A stretch of 64,000 nt of DNA. Source: Coriobacteriaceae bacterium (GTDB lineage: Bacteria > Actinomycetota > Coriobacteriia > Coriobacteriales > Eggerthellaceae). The DNA lies in the NCBI GenBank assembly GCA_015062685.1, contig SUUE01000005.1, positions 70,503-134,502 on the forward strand. The letters are read 5' to 3'. Positions 27,316-35,282 of this stretch are shown piece by piece. Under the pieces are notes generated by a model. It searched no databases and was not told where the DNA came from. It saw only the letters and a list, made by a program, of their open reading frames with translations. The translations under genes were made by a program, and so were the position numbers. How positions within the stretch are numbered: position 1 is the first letter of the stretch; the number at the start of each line of letters is the position of its first letter.

Positions 27316-28584
27316 GTGGATCGGGTCATCCTGCATAGCGACATGAACTCGTTCTACGCGAGCGTCGAGCAGGCCGAGCGGCCCGAACTGCGCGGCAAGC
27401 CCGTCGTCGTGGCGGGCAAGGAGGAGCTGCGCCACGGCATCGTGCTCACGAAGAGCCGCGAGGCCAAGCGCTACGGCATCAAGACGGCCGAGGCGCTGTG
27501 GCAGGCGCGCGCGAAGTGCCCCGGCCTCATCGTGCTGCCGCCGCGCTACAAGCTCTACCGGCGCTATTCCGAGATGGCGCGCAGCATCTACTACCAGTAC
27601 ACCGACCTCGTCGAGCCGTTCGGGCTGGACGAATGCTGGCTCGACGTGACGGGCTCGCTCCCGCTGCACGGCGGCGATGCCCTCGTCGTGGCCGCCGAGA
27701 TCTCCGAGCGCATAAAAGCCGAGCTGGGGTGCACGGTCTCCATCGGCGTGTCGTGGAACAAGATCTTCGCTAAGTTCGGCAGCGATTACCGCAAGCCCGA
27801 CGCCATCACGCGCATCACGCGCGGCAACTACCGCAGCATCGTGTGGGAATCGCCCGTGCGCGAGCTGCTGTACGTGGGGCCTGCGACCGAGCGGAAGCTC
27901 CATGCCTATGGCATCCAGACGATCGGCCAGCTGGCCCAGGCGTCGGACGCGTACCTGAAGCGGCGCTTCGGGAAGATAGGGTTCACGCTGCGTACGTTCG
28001 CGCGCGGCGAGGACGCGACGCCCGTGAAGCCCTACGACCCGGCAGCGCGCGATGTGTGGCGCGAAGTGAAGAGCTACGGCAACGGGCTCACGGCGCCGCA
28101 CCCCATCACGTCGGCGAGCGATGCATGCGCGCTCATCTGGCTGCTGTCGGAATCGGTGGCCCAGCGCATGCGCGACGACGGCGTGCGTGCGCGCACCGTG
28201 TCGATCGGCGTGCGCAACGACGTGGACCTGACCGGCTACGGCTGCCAGGTGAAGCTGCGCGCCCCGTCGGCGGCCACGCGCCACGTGGCCAGGGCGGCCT
28301 GGGGCATGCTCGCGGCCTGCGAGCCCTTCGGGGAAGACCACCCCATCCGGGCGCTGCACGTGCGGGCGACCGACCTGGTAGAGGTGGACCCCGTCGAGCA
28401 GCTCTCGCTCTTCGACGACCCCGAGCCCGATTGGGAGGGCCTCGACTGCTGCATAGACGAGCTGCGCCGCCGTTTCGGCAACACCTGCATCGTGCGCGGC
28501 ACCGAGCTGCTCGACGAGAGCCTCGCCGGCCTCGACATCAAGGACGAGAACACCGTGCACCCCGTTGGCTACTTCCACCATTAG
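27316..28584 (+). CDS. dinB: DNA polymerase IV, Y family
   Basis: A 422-residue translesion polymerase. The catalytic carboxylates are visible in LHSDMNSFYASVE and in LDECWLDVTGS. A helix-hairpin-helix region follows (ELLYVGPATERKLHAYGIQTIGQLA) and then the little-finger domain. A beta-clamp peptide is likely at QLSLFDD. The start is GTG at 27316, behind GGGGAGG. The LexA box upstream and the small gene downstream suggest an SOS unit. Confidence 0.95.
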   Translation: MDRVILHSDMNSFYASVEQAERPELRGKPVVVAGKEELRHGIVLTKSREAKRYGIKTAEALWQARAKCPGLIVLPPRYKLYRRYSEMARSIYYQYTDLVEPFGLDECWLDVTGSLPLHGGDALVVAAEISERIKAELGCTVSIGVSWNKIFAKFGSDYRKPDAITRITRGNYRSIVWESPVRELLYVGPATERKLHAYGIQTIGQLAQASDAYLKRRFGKIGFTLRTFARGEDATPVKPYDPAARDVWREVKSYGNGLTAPHPITSASDACALIWLLSESVAQRMRDDGVRARTVSIGVRNDVDLTGYGCQVKLRAPSAATRHVARAAWGMLAACEPFGEDHPIRALHVRATDLVEVDPVEQLSLFDDPEPDWEGLDCCIDELRRRFGNTCIVRGTELLDESLAGLDIKDENTVHPVGYFHH

Positions 28585-28738
28585 GACTCCCACGATGGCA
28601 CCGATGTCTTTCAGAACCTGCGCAACCTCGCACACGGCACAAAGGCCGCTTAGCTCGGCTGCGCAGAACCTTCAAGCCATCGGCGCTCATCGCAGAAGCC
28701 CTAATGGCGAAAGCAAGTTCCACCGATAGGGTTGCGCG

Positions 28739-29008
28739 ATGGTCCAGGGAATCGAGCATAGGCGTAAGCATTACGTGGAAGTCCTCGCGCGCATAGGCGA
28801 GGACGGCAAGGTCACGCCCGTGTCCGTGACGTGGGAGGACGGCCGCACGTTCGAGATCGATCGTATCCTCGACCGCCGTCAGGCCGCCTCGCTCAAGGTG
28901 GGCGGCACCGGCATGCGCTACCTCGTGCGCATCGGCCAGGCCACCACCTATCTCTTCTACGAGAACCCCCGCTGGTTCGTGGAAGAGAAGTGCGCGGAAG
29001 GCAAATGA
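28739..29008 (+). CDS. small uncharacterised protein downstream of dinB
   Basis: An 89-residue soluble, beta-rich protein (ARIGEDGKVTPVSVTWEDGRTFEID, then YLVRIGQATTYLFYENPRWFVEE). It lies 154 bases after dinB in the same direction. I do not recognise the family. Its last codons and stop (AAA-TGA) lie inside a copy of the GAGACA/TGTCTC repeat, so the insertion may have set the present C-terminus. Confidence 0.7.
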   Translation: MVQGIEHRRKHYVEVLARIGEDGKVTPVSVTWEDGRTFEIDRILDRRQAASLKVGGTGMRYLVRIGQATTYLFYENPRWFVEEKCAEGK

Positions 29009-29039
29009 GACAGAGGGGTCAGGGACCTTTGTCTCATTT
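29003..29039. repeat. GGGGTCAGG-type palindrome overlapping a stop codon
   Basis: AAATGAGACA (29003-29012) and TGTCTCATTT (29030-29039) flank GAGGGGTCAGGGACCT. The unit is closely related to each arm of the palindrome at 58044-58152. Confidence 0.85.
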
Positions 29040-29067
29040 GCGGGCTATAGGCGGTTGCGAAAAATAA

Positions 29068-29104
29068 GAAGCGCCGACATACCCGTTAGGTATGCCGACG
29101 CTTC
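29068..29104 (-). terminator. probable terminator of the dnaX-ybaB-recR transcript
   Basis: A 16-base stem with two mismatches (29068-29083 with 29089-29104; GAAGCG...CTTC) is followed on the minus strand by TTATTTTT. It lies 228 bases past the recR stop. The stretch between (29105-29331) has no gene; it contains a small palindrome TAACCCA-AAA-TGGGTTA at 29263-29279. Confidence 0.7.
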
Positions 29105-29331
29105 CTCTCCAAGAAGACGGAGGAACCTGTCCCCTCCCAGAAACCGGGTTCCACGTCGTTGTACAGTCAAGTTTCGGCTGCGGTAATAAAACCGCCGACG
29201 GGAATTATAGCACCGTTCGCCGCGAATGTCTCTAAAAATTTTGCGGCTCCTACCTGGGGAATTAACCCAAAATGGGTTATATACCCAAGTCAGGCGAATG
29301 TGCGGCGGCCATGCGCCGATAGGGTCCCGTT

Positions 29332-29928
29332 TTACAACTGGCGGCGCGCCTCGATGGCGCGCGACAGCGTGACCTCGTCGATGAAATCGATCTCACCGCC
29401 GACGGGCATCCCACTCGCCAGGCGCGTCACGGAGACGTCGAACGGGCGGAGGAGGCGGGCGATGTAGGCCGCGGTGGTTTCGCCTTCCACGTTGGGGTTC
29501 GTCGCGAGCACGACCTCGCGCACGTCCTCTGCCGCCAGGCGCTGCATGAGCTCGGCAATGTGCAGGTCGTCGGGGCCCACTCCGTCCATGGGCGCTAGCT
29601 CTCCGCCCAACACGTGGTACACGCCGCGGAACGCGCCCGTGCGCTCGACGGCCGCGAGGTCGCGCGGCTCGCTCACGACACAGATCACGCTGCCGTCGCG
29701 CTCGCCCGATTGGCATATCTCGCACAGATCGCCCTCGGCGTAGTTGAAGCACCGCGTGCAGAAGTGCACCGTGCTCTTCACCTCGTGGATGGCATCGGCC
29801 AACCGGAGCACCGTGGCGCTATCGGTGTTCATCATCCAATAGGCGATGCGCTGGGCCGACTTGGCCCCGATGCCCGGCAGCCTCTCAAGCTCGTCGAGCA
29901 ATTTCTGCAATGCAGGCGCGGTTTGCAC
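29332..29928 (-). CDS. recR: recombination mediator RecR
   Basis: RecR forms rings on DNA and, with RecF/RecO, helps load RecA on gaps. The 198-residue protein has the helix-hairpin-helix (LERLPGIGAKSAQRIA), the zinc finger (CTRCFNYAEGDLCEIC) and the Toprim domain (ICVVSEPRDLAAVE). The start is GTG at 29928 with GGAGG six bases upstream; the longer frame is not needed. It follows ybaB, as in many bacteria, but a repeat element of about 150 bases separates the two here. Confidence 0.96.
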   Translation of the reverse strand: MQTAPALQKLLDELERLPGIGAKSAQRIAYWMMNTDSATVLRLADAIHEVKSTVHFCTRCFNYAEGDLCEICQSGERDGSVICVVSEPRDLAAVERTGAFRGVYHVLGGELAPMDGVGPDDLHIAELMQRLAAEDVREVVLATNPNVEGETTAAYIARLLRPFDVSVTRLASGMPVGGEIDFIDEVTLSRAIEARRQL

Positions 29929-29969
29929 GTATATCCTCCAATTTGATGAGAGCCAATGTGGGAGAAAAG

Positions 29970-30117
29970 TCAGCGAGAGCGCCTGTGGCGCCACAGATCG
30001 GCTTGAAAGGCAAGCGCTTTGGCCTTTGGGCCAAGCGCGCAGACTTGAAAGCCGAGCTGGGGTGCCACAGGCGGTCGCAGCGTCGAATAGTTCCGGCGGC
30101 CGTTAGGCCGACGGAAC
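29970..30117. repeat. structured repeat element, copy 1 (3' of ybaB)
   Basis: Plus-strand order: TCAGCGA (29970-29976), stem CGCCTGTGGC (29980-29989), an inner hairpin region, the matching GCCACAGGCG (30064-30073), GCAGCGTCGA (30077-30086), then a tail hairpin GTTCCGGCGGCC/GGCCGACGGAAC (30090-30117) that touches the ybaB stop codon. In gene-sense direction it ends in CTCGCTGACTTTTC. Confidence 0.85.
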
Positions 30118-30432
30118 CTAAAACAACCCAGGAATACTCATGCCGCCGGTAGCAGCGTTGATGCGCGCCTCGCCTTGCTGGGCCACGCCGCGCAGGGCCT
30201 CGTTCACGGCCACGAGGATCATGTCCTCGAGCATCTCGACGTCGTCGGGGTCCACTGCCTCGGGGTTGATGGAGATGCTCTCGATGGAACCGTCGCCCAC
30301 CGCCTTCACCTCGATCATCCCGCCGCCGGACGTGGCGGTGTACGTCAGGGTCTTGATCTCCTCCTGCGCGCGGGCAAGCTCGAGCTGCATCTTCTGGGCT
30401 TGCCTCATCATCTGGTTCATATCCATGGCCAT
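30118..30432 (-). CDS. ybaB: YbaB/EbfC family nucleoid-associated protein
   Basis: A 104-residue DNA-binding protein that forms tweezer-like dimers. MNQMMRQAQKMQ, a coiled helix, GGGMIEV and the SIESISINPEAVDP segment are typical. It lies between dnaX and recR, the classic dnaX-ybaB-recR order. The start at 30432 has AGGAGG nine bases away. Confidence 0.95.
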   Translation of the reverse strand: MAMDMNQMMRQAQKMQLELARAQEEIKTLTYTATSGGGMIEVKAVGDGSIESISINPEAVDPDDVEMLEDMILVAVNEALRGVAQQGEARINAATGGMSIPGLF

Positions 30433-30494
30433 TGCGAATTTCCTCCTATTCGCTCGCTGGTCCAACCATACTACACCGGCACCCGGACGGGTCC

Positions 30495-32504
30495 TTAGCC
30501 GTCCACCTCGCTGAACACGATGCCGTCGCCGAAACCGGCCTGCAATATGGCCTGAACATCCGACGGGTCGCTGGCCGGAGCGTCACCCGACGGCGCGGGC
30601 GCAGCGGCCTGCGCGGGCTCGGGAGCGACATTGCCGCCCGCGGGGGCAGCCGGGGCATCGAACTCCTCGTAGGGCACGTAATCGTAGGGCATATCCTCGT
30701 AAGGCACTTGATCCGGAGCAGGTTCAGCCGCGGGCGCGGGAGCCTGAGCGGGCTCGCTTTGCACCGGCGCTGCCGCAGGTGCCGCAGCCTGGGCAGCTGG
30801 CGCCGCAGCGGGCACAGCCTGCGCCGCGGGTGCGGCTGCCTGCCCCGCCTTCTCGAACGAGAAGGCGACGGGGCCGCCGGCCGCCTGCTGCAGGGCGGCG
30901 GCGAGGGCCTCCTGCACGTCGGGCTTCTGCGCGTTCTTGAACAGGAAATCGCTCTCGGCGGGGAACACGATGCGCAGCGTGGAAGCCGCCGCATCGTAGC
31001 GGGCCTTGGCGTTCATGAACAGGACCACGTGGGCCTGCTTCTCCTTCTTGAGCGCGGCCATCGCGGCCTGCCACACGCGCTGGAGCGCAGCGGGGTTCGC
31101 AAGCGGCGAATCGGAAGCGGGCTGGGCTTCTGCCGCCGCGGCGCTCGTCTTCGGGGCGACGCTTTCGACGGCCTCGGCTGGCTGGGCAACGGCGGCAGGC
31201 TGCGCTGCAGGCGCGGCTGCGGCCGGCTGGGCTGCCGCCACGGGCGCTGCTGCGGCAACGGGCTCGACGGGCGCGGATGCGGCCGGCTGCGAGTTGACGG
31301 GCGCTTGCGCGGGCGCCGCGGCGGCCGGCGCGGGTGCATCCGAGTATACGTGCGAAACGGCCGAGTAGCCCGACTCCAGCGCCTCGACGCGCTCCGCCAG
31401 CGCCTCGAGCGTCAGATCCGAATCGGGGCGCACCATGCGCGTGAGCGCGATCTCGAACGCCAGGCGCGAATTGGACGTGGTCTTCAGCTCGGCGGACAGG
31501 TCGCCGAGCACGCCGAGCAAGCGGCTCGCGCGGTCGGGGCCGAACCACTGCAGCTGGCTGGCGAGCTCGTGGCGTGCCGTCTCCCCGACATCGATGTCGG
31601 CCTCGTCGCCCACGAGCGCCATGACGTAGAGGTTGCGCACATGCTCGGACATGTCGCGGACGAACTGCGCTATGTCGGCGCCGGTTTCCACGTACTTGGC
31701 GGTCCAGCGGAAGCAGCTCGCGATGTCGCGCTTGCCCACGTAGGTCATGATCTCGGACATGTCGTTGGAATCGATGGCACCCAGCAGGCGCTCGGCACCC
31801 GCAAGCGTGACGCGCCCGTTCTCGAACGCGATGATCTGCTCGAGCGAGGTGAGAGCGTTGCGCAGTCCGCCTTCGGCGCGATGCGCGATCAGGTCGAGCG
31901 CCTCGCCCTCGAACTCCACGCCCTCGGCTATGCAGATGGCGCCCAGGCGCGACACCATCGACTCGGGCGCAATGCGGCGGAAGTCGAAGCGCTGGCAGCG
32001 CGAGTGAATCGTCTCCGGCACCTTCTGGGGGTCCGTCGTGCACAGGATGAAGATGACGTGCGAGGGCGGTTCTTCCAGCGTCTTCAGCAAGGCGTTGAAC
32101 GCCGCCATCGACAGCATGTGAACCTCGTCGATGATGTAGACCTTGCGGCTACCGCGCGTCGGCGCGAACGAGACGCGGCCGATGATCTCCTCGCGCACGT
32201 TCTCCACGCCCGTGCGGCTCGCGGCGTCGAGCTCGTACACGTCGGGGTGCGTGCCCTCGGCAATGAGCTGGCAGTCCTCGCACGTGCCGTCCGGGTCGGG
32301 CGTGGGCCCGTTCTGACAGAGCAGCGCCTTGGCCAGCAAGCGCGCCGTGGTCGTCTTGCCCGTGCCGCGCGGCCCGCAGAACAGGTACGCATGCGACACC
32401 TTGCCCTGCACAATGGCGTTCTTCAGCGTGCGCTCGATGGGCTCCTGGCCCACGACGTCCTCGAACACCTGGGGACGGTATTTCCTATACAGCGCTTCCG
32501 CCAT
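30495..32504 (-). CDS. dnaX: DNA polymerase III subunit gamma/tau
   Basis: The clamp-loader ATPase that ties the replicase together. Walker A is GPRGTGKT (44-51), zinc cysteines include C63, C75 and C78, and the Walker B region reads VYIIDEVHML. Domain III ends near residue 370. Residues ~385-450 and ~560-640 are Ala/Pro/Gln-rich linkers around a C-terminal domain (~455-555), the part that would contact the polymerase. 669 residues, normal for tau; no slippery frameshift site was identified for a shorter gamma form. Confidence 0.96.
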   Translation of the reverse strand: MAEALYRKYRPQVFEDVVGQEPIERTLKNAIVQGKVSHAYLFCGPRGTGKTTTARLLAKALLCQNGPTPDPDGTCEDCQLIAEGTHPDVYELDAASRTGVENVREEIIGRVSFAPTRGSRKVYIIDEVHMLSMAAFNALLKTLEEPPSHVIFILCTTDPQKVPETIHSRCQRFDFRRIAPESMVSRLGAICIAEGVEFEGEALDLIAHRAEGGLRNALTSLEQIIAFENGRVTLAGAERLLGAIDSNDMSEIMTYVGKRDIASCFRWTAKYVETGADIAQFVRDMSEHVRNLYVMALVGDEADIDVGETARHELASQLQWFGPDRASRLLGVLGDLSAELKTTSNSRLAFEIALTRMVRPDSDLTLEALAERVEALESGYSAVSHVYSDAPAPAAAAPAQAPVNSQPAASAPVEPVAAAAPVAAAQPAAAAPAAQPAAVAQPAEAVESVAPKTSAAAAEAQPASDSPLANPAALQRVWQAAMAALKKEKQAHVVLFMNAKARYDAAASTLRIVFPAESDFLFKNAQKPDVQEALAAALQQAAGGPVAFSFEKAGQAAAPAAQAVPAAAPAAQAAAPAAAPVQSEPAQAPAPAAEPAPDQVPYEDMPYDYVPYEEFDAPAAPAGGNVAPEPAQAAAPAPSGDAPASDPSDVQAILQAGFGDGIVFSEVDG

Positions 32505-32556
32505 AGCTCCTGCCCTTCCGTCAGTCGTTTATGAGGTTGTTAGTTGGTCAATCTTA

Positions 32557-33210
32557 CTACTTCTTGCGAGCGTTCAGAGCGCCCCTCACGGCACCGACGA
32601 TGGCGGGGAGGACGGAGATGAAGATGATGCCGAGCACGATCGCGCTGAAGTGCTGCTGCACGAACGGCACGCCGCCGAAGAAGTAGCCCACGAGCACGAA
32701 CAGGCTCACCCAGCTGATGCCGCCGATGGCGTTGAACAGCGTGAACTTAGCGAAGTTCATATGGCCCGTGCCCGCGATGAACGGGGCGAAGGTGCGGAAG
32801 AACGGCATGAATCGCGTGATGACGATGGTCAAGCCGCCGTACTTCTCGAAGAAGTGATCGAGCTTGGCCATGCGCTCGGGCGTGAGCGCCTTCACCTTGC
32901 CCGAGTCGATGATGCGGCTGCCGAAGAAGCGCGCGATCCAGTAATTGGACGTGTTTCCCAGGATGGCCGCGGCGTAGAACACCGCGAGGGTGACGCCGAG
33001 GTTGAGCCCCCAACCCTCGGCCGAGAACACGCCGCATGCGAACAGCAGCGAGTCGCCCGGCAGGAACGGGAAGAACACCAGGCCGGTCTCGATGAACACG
33101 ACGAGGAAGAGCGGGCAGTACACGAGGATCGGGCCCAATCCCGTGATCCATGCGGCGATTTGCGTGCGCGGGTCCTTCAGGAAGCTGATGATGAAGTTGA
33201 TGAATTCCAT
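32557..33210 (-). CDS. DedA family membrane protein
   Basis: A 217-residue inner-membrane protein with four to five hydrophobic segments. It has the DedA signatures: an E in VVFIETGLVFFPFLPGDSLLF and RFMPFFRTFAPFIAGTGHM. DedA proteins are now known to include flippases for undecaprenyl phosphate and phospholipids; the exact lipid here is unknown. It lies just after dnaX's start on the same strand but probably has its own promoter. Confidence 0.93.
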   Translation of the reverse strand: MEFINFIISFLKDPRTQIAAWITGLGPILVYCPLFLVVFIETGLVFFPFLPGDSLLFACGVFSAEGWGLNLGVTLAVFYAAAILGNTSNYWIARFFGSRIIDSGKVKALTPERMAKLDHFFEKYGGLTIVITRFMPFFRTFAPFIAGTGHMNFAKFTLFNAIGGISWVSLFVLVGYFFGGVPFVQQHFSAIVLGIIFISVLPAIVGAVRGALNARKK

Positions 33211-33258
33211 GGGCGGTTCTCTGTTCGCGATGTCGACGAAGTTGCATAGCAGGTCAAT

Positions 33259-33375
33259 TCAGCGAAAAGCCCTGAGGTGCATCGCATTGGCGTGAGAGCT
33301 GAGCGAAGCGGCCTTCGTGCCGTGAGCGAAGCTCGGAGCGCCAAGGCGGTGGGCCTCAGGGCTTTGCAGCGTCGG
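33259..33375. repeat. structured repeat element, copy 2 (3' of the SRP RNA)
   Basis: TCAGCGA (33259-33265), stem AAAGCCCTGAGG (33266-33277), inner hairpins (GGCGTGAG...CGCC), matching CCTCAGGGCTTT (33354-33365) and GCAGCGTCGG (33366-33375). It ends two bases from the 3' end of the ffs RNA. The stem sequence differs from the other copies but pairing is perfect over 12 bp. Confidence 0.85.
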
Positions 33376-33377
33376 CA

Positions 33378-33484
33378 AGTGCCTTGAAAAGACTAGGACG
33401 CTCGTCAGCGGTCCCTTATGGCTGCTTCCTCCCGGACCTGACCAGGTTCGGAACTTGGCGCCGTCCTAGTCCTTCCAAAGCACT
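33378..33484 (-). ncRNA. ffs: signal recognition particle RNA, small bacterial (4.5S) type
   Basis: On the minus strand the ends AGTGCTTTGGAAGGACTAGG and CCTAGTCTTTTCAAGGCACT pair, and the apical part has the highly conserved Ffh-binding segment GGTCAGGTCCGGGAGGAAGC followed by AGCC. The length is about 107 bases. With Ffh it targets nascent membrane proteins. The exact 5' and 3' ends are set from the pairing and could be off by a few bases. Confidence 0.95.
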
Positions 33485-33614
33485 CGAACAACTGCACGTG
33501 GCAGTATACGCGAAATCGCGCCCAGCTGCCCGCTCGGATGGCCCACGAACCAAAATCACACACAGCCTAAGAACGCGAGAAAGGGGCTGCGGGCACCCTC
33601 GACGGGTGCGAGAT

Positions 33615-33763
33615 GGCAAAAATTCCGACTTGCCGACGATTTTGAGCGGCATGCCTCGATTTGTGCCCTTTTGGGCATTGAATCGCACCTGGTCAACGGC
33701 TTGCGATATTTATTTATGTTTTGGTCATCTTTCGAAAATCGTCGGCAAGTCGGAATTTTTGCC
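33615..33763. repeat. 149-bp element with 29-bp perfect terminal inverted repeats
   Basis: Bases 33615-33643 (GGCAAAAATTCCGACTTGCC...) and 33735-33763 are perfect inverted copies. The 91-base centre is less GC-rich than its surroundings and has no gene. There is no transposase and no clear target duplication. Of the 636-base gap between the DedA gene and the NYN gene, this element, ffs and repeat copy 2 fill most; the rest (33485-33614) shows nothing I can name. Confidence 0.85.
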
Positions 33764-33787
33764 ACGCGGCTCAGAATTGAGGGCAAA

Positions 33788-33817
33788 TTGACCCCTACGC
33801 CGAGGCGCCTGTAAAAT
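33788..33817 (+). promoter_or_regulatory. promoter of the NYN-domain gene
   Basis: TTGACC (33788-33793) and TAAAAT (33812-33817) are 18 bases apart, 30 bases before the start codon, with the ribosome site AGGAGG between. Confidence 0.65.
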
Positions 33818-33846
33818 GTAAGCACCGAGAAACATCAGGAGGCAAC

Positions 33847-34812
33847 ATGGCCGAGCAGACTAGAATCGCGCTGTTCGTGGATGCCGACAATGCGTCGCCC
33901 AAGAGCATTCCCGCCATCATGCGCGAGCTCACCGGAAAATACGGCGAAGTGACCTACCGCCGCGTCTACCGCAACTGGCACATCGCCAGCGACAAGTGGA
34001 ACGACATGCTCGTTCGCTACTCCATGCAGCCCGTGTACCAGGCAAGCAACGCACGCGGCAAGAACTCGTCGGACATCAAGATGATCATCGACGCCATGGA
34101 CGCGCTGTATGCGGGAACGGCCGAATGCTTCTGCTTCGTCTCGAGCGACAGCGATTTCACCTCCCTGGCCGTGCGCCTGCGCGAAGGCGGCAAAACCGTC
34201 CTCGGCATCGGCGAGCGCGACAAGGTGAAGAACGACAGCGCGCTGGCCCGCGCCTGCAGCAAGTTCATCTACGTGGAAAACCTCATGGACGACCACGCGC
34301 CCGAAGACGAGCCGGATGAGGAGCAGCCCTCGCAGGCAGCATCGAGCCCCTCGCTCACGAGCGAATCGGACATCGCCGACGTCATCGCCGACATCATCAC
34401 GACGAACGCCGACGAGGACGGCAGCATGAACTTGAGCCAGCTCAAGCAAGCCATCGTAAACCGCCGCCCCGACTTCGACGTGCGCACCTACGGCTTCAAC
34501 TCGTTCTCAAAATTCCTCACCGGCCTGGGCGGCTTCGAGCTCACCCCGCCCGATGCACCCGACAGCGCCCGCGTTGCGGGAGTGAAGCACCGCACCGAAG
34601 AAGTCTTCGGCCTCGTGCGCGCCTATGTCATCGAGGGCGGCCGCAACGGGCGAACGCTCCCCGAGATCGGCAGCGCCATCAACTCCGCCTTCCCCGGGCA
34701 ACGCATACGCGAGCTCGGCTACACCCGCATGAGCAAGCTGCTCGCGGACGTGCCCGACGTGGGCTTGTCCACGCGAGAGGACGGCACCGTCGTAGCCGTA
34801 CCCGAAGAGTAA
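33847..34812 (+). CDS. NYN-domain nuclease with two OST-HTH (LOTUS) domains
   Basis: A 321-residue protein. The N-terminal NYN/LabA-type PIN-like domain shows acidic positions in FVDADNA (D12, D14), SSDIKMIIDAMD and VSSDSDF, as in metal-dependent RNases. An acidic linker (~145-170) is followed by two OST-HTH/LOTUS modules (MNLSQLKQAIVNRRPDFD..., and LPEIGSAINSAFPGQRIREL...), which bind RNA, probably G-rich or structured. NYN-LOTUS proteins are widespread but mostly uncharacterised; RNA processing is the likely role. It is monocistronic with its own promoter. Confidence 0.88.
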   Translation: MAEQTRIALFVDADNASPKSIPAIMRELTGKYGEVTYRRVYRNWHIASDKWNDMLVRYSMQPVYQASNARGKNSSDIKMIIDAMDALYAGTAECFCFVSSDSDFTSLAVRLREGGKTVLGIGERDKVKNDSALARACSKFIYVENLMDDHAPEDEPDEEQPSQAASSPSLTSESDIADVIADIITTNADEDGSMNLSQLKQAIVNRRPDFDVRTYGFNSFSKFLTGLGGFELTPPDAPDSARVAGVKHRTEEVFGLVRAYVIEGGRNGRTLPEIGSAINSAFPGQRIRELGYTRMSKLLADVPDVGLSTREDGTVVAVPEE

Positions 34813-34848
34813 ACGGCTCGCGCAATTTAGTAGGACCTCTCTTCCGAG

Positions 34849-34866
34849 CGCCCCCGCGGGGGCGCA
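34849..34866. repeat. 18-bp perfect palindrome
   Basis: GCGCCCCCGCGGGGGCGC lies 37 bases past the NYN gene stop. A hairpin can form but no T tract follows. Confidence 0.6.
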
Positions 34867-34958
34867 CACCGCAGCTCGCCCACCCCTGACAGACGAACGC
34901 ACGATGCGCGCCCCCACGGGGACAACCCGTCAACATGTCCCCCTTGGCTGACGACACG

Positions 34959-35006
34959 GCAAACCCGTGACCTATAGGGCACGGGTTTGCTCGCCACGCC
35001 TATAGG
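34959..35006. promoter_or_regulatory. hairpin and twin CCTATAGG sites upstream of the XRE gene
   Basis: GCAAACCCGTG (34959-34969) and CACGGGTTTGC (34980-34990) pair perfectly. CCTATAGG, itself a palindrome, occurs in the loop (34971-34978) and again at 34999-35006, ten bases before the regulator's start codon. These could be autoregulatory operator sites. Confidence 0.5.
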
Positions 35007-35015
35007 CTAGTTGTC

Positions 35016-35240
35016 ATGGACACGAATGAGGAAAGAATCCGACGCCTCGGCGCCACCATTGCGCGCCTGCGTGAGCAGGAGGGCATCTCCCAAGCCGTGC
35101 TCACGCGCATGCTCGGATACTCCAGCCATTCGCACCTATCCCGAATCGAGAACGGCGAGAAGGCCCCGAGCATCGTCGCCCTCTTCAACATTGCCGACGC
35201 GCTCGACGTTGACGTCAAGTACTTCTTCACCGACCTCTAG
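35016..35240 (+). CDS. XRE-family DNA-binding protein
   Basis: A 74-residue protein that is a single Cro/CI-type helix-turn-helix: RLGATIARLREQEGISQAVLTRMLGYSSHSHLSRIENGEKAPSI in outline, ending in LDVDVKYFFTDL. There is no sensor domain, so it acts as a simple repressor or as the DNA-binding partner of another protein. The start at 35016 lies right after the CCTATAGG sites. It is followed by the MarR gene but separated by its promoter. Confidence 0.9.
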   Translation: MDTNEERIRRLGATIARLREQEGISQAVLTRMLGYSSHSHLSRIENGEKAPSIVALFNIADALDVDVKYFFTDL

Positions 35241-35282
35241 AGCACAGGGGAATCGCCCTGCGGCGCCCGCCCGTCCGTTGCC

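Noticed and set aside
30495..32504. Programmed frameshift in dnaX giving gamma
   Set aside because: No A6-G or similar slippery heptamer followed by a stem was found at the end of the ATPase part.
30432..32534. 700-codon open frame on the plus strand
   Set aside because: Antisense shadow of dnaX and the ybaB start.
33384..33825. Short open frames both containing KIVGKSEFLP
   Set aside because: The shared peptide results from the inverted arms of the 33.6 kb element and from overlap with ffs, not from genes.
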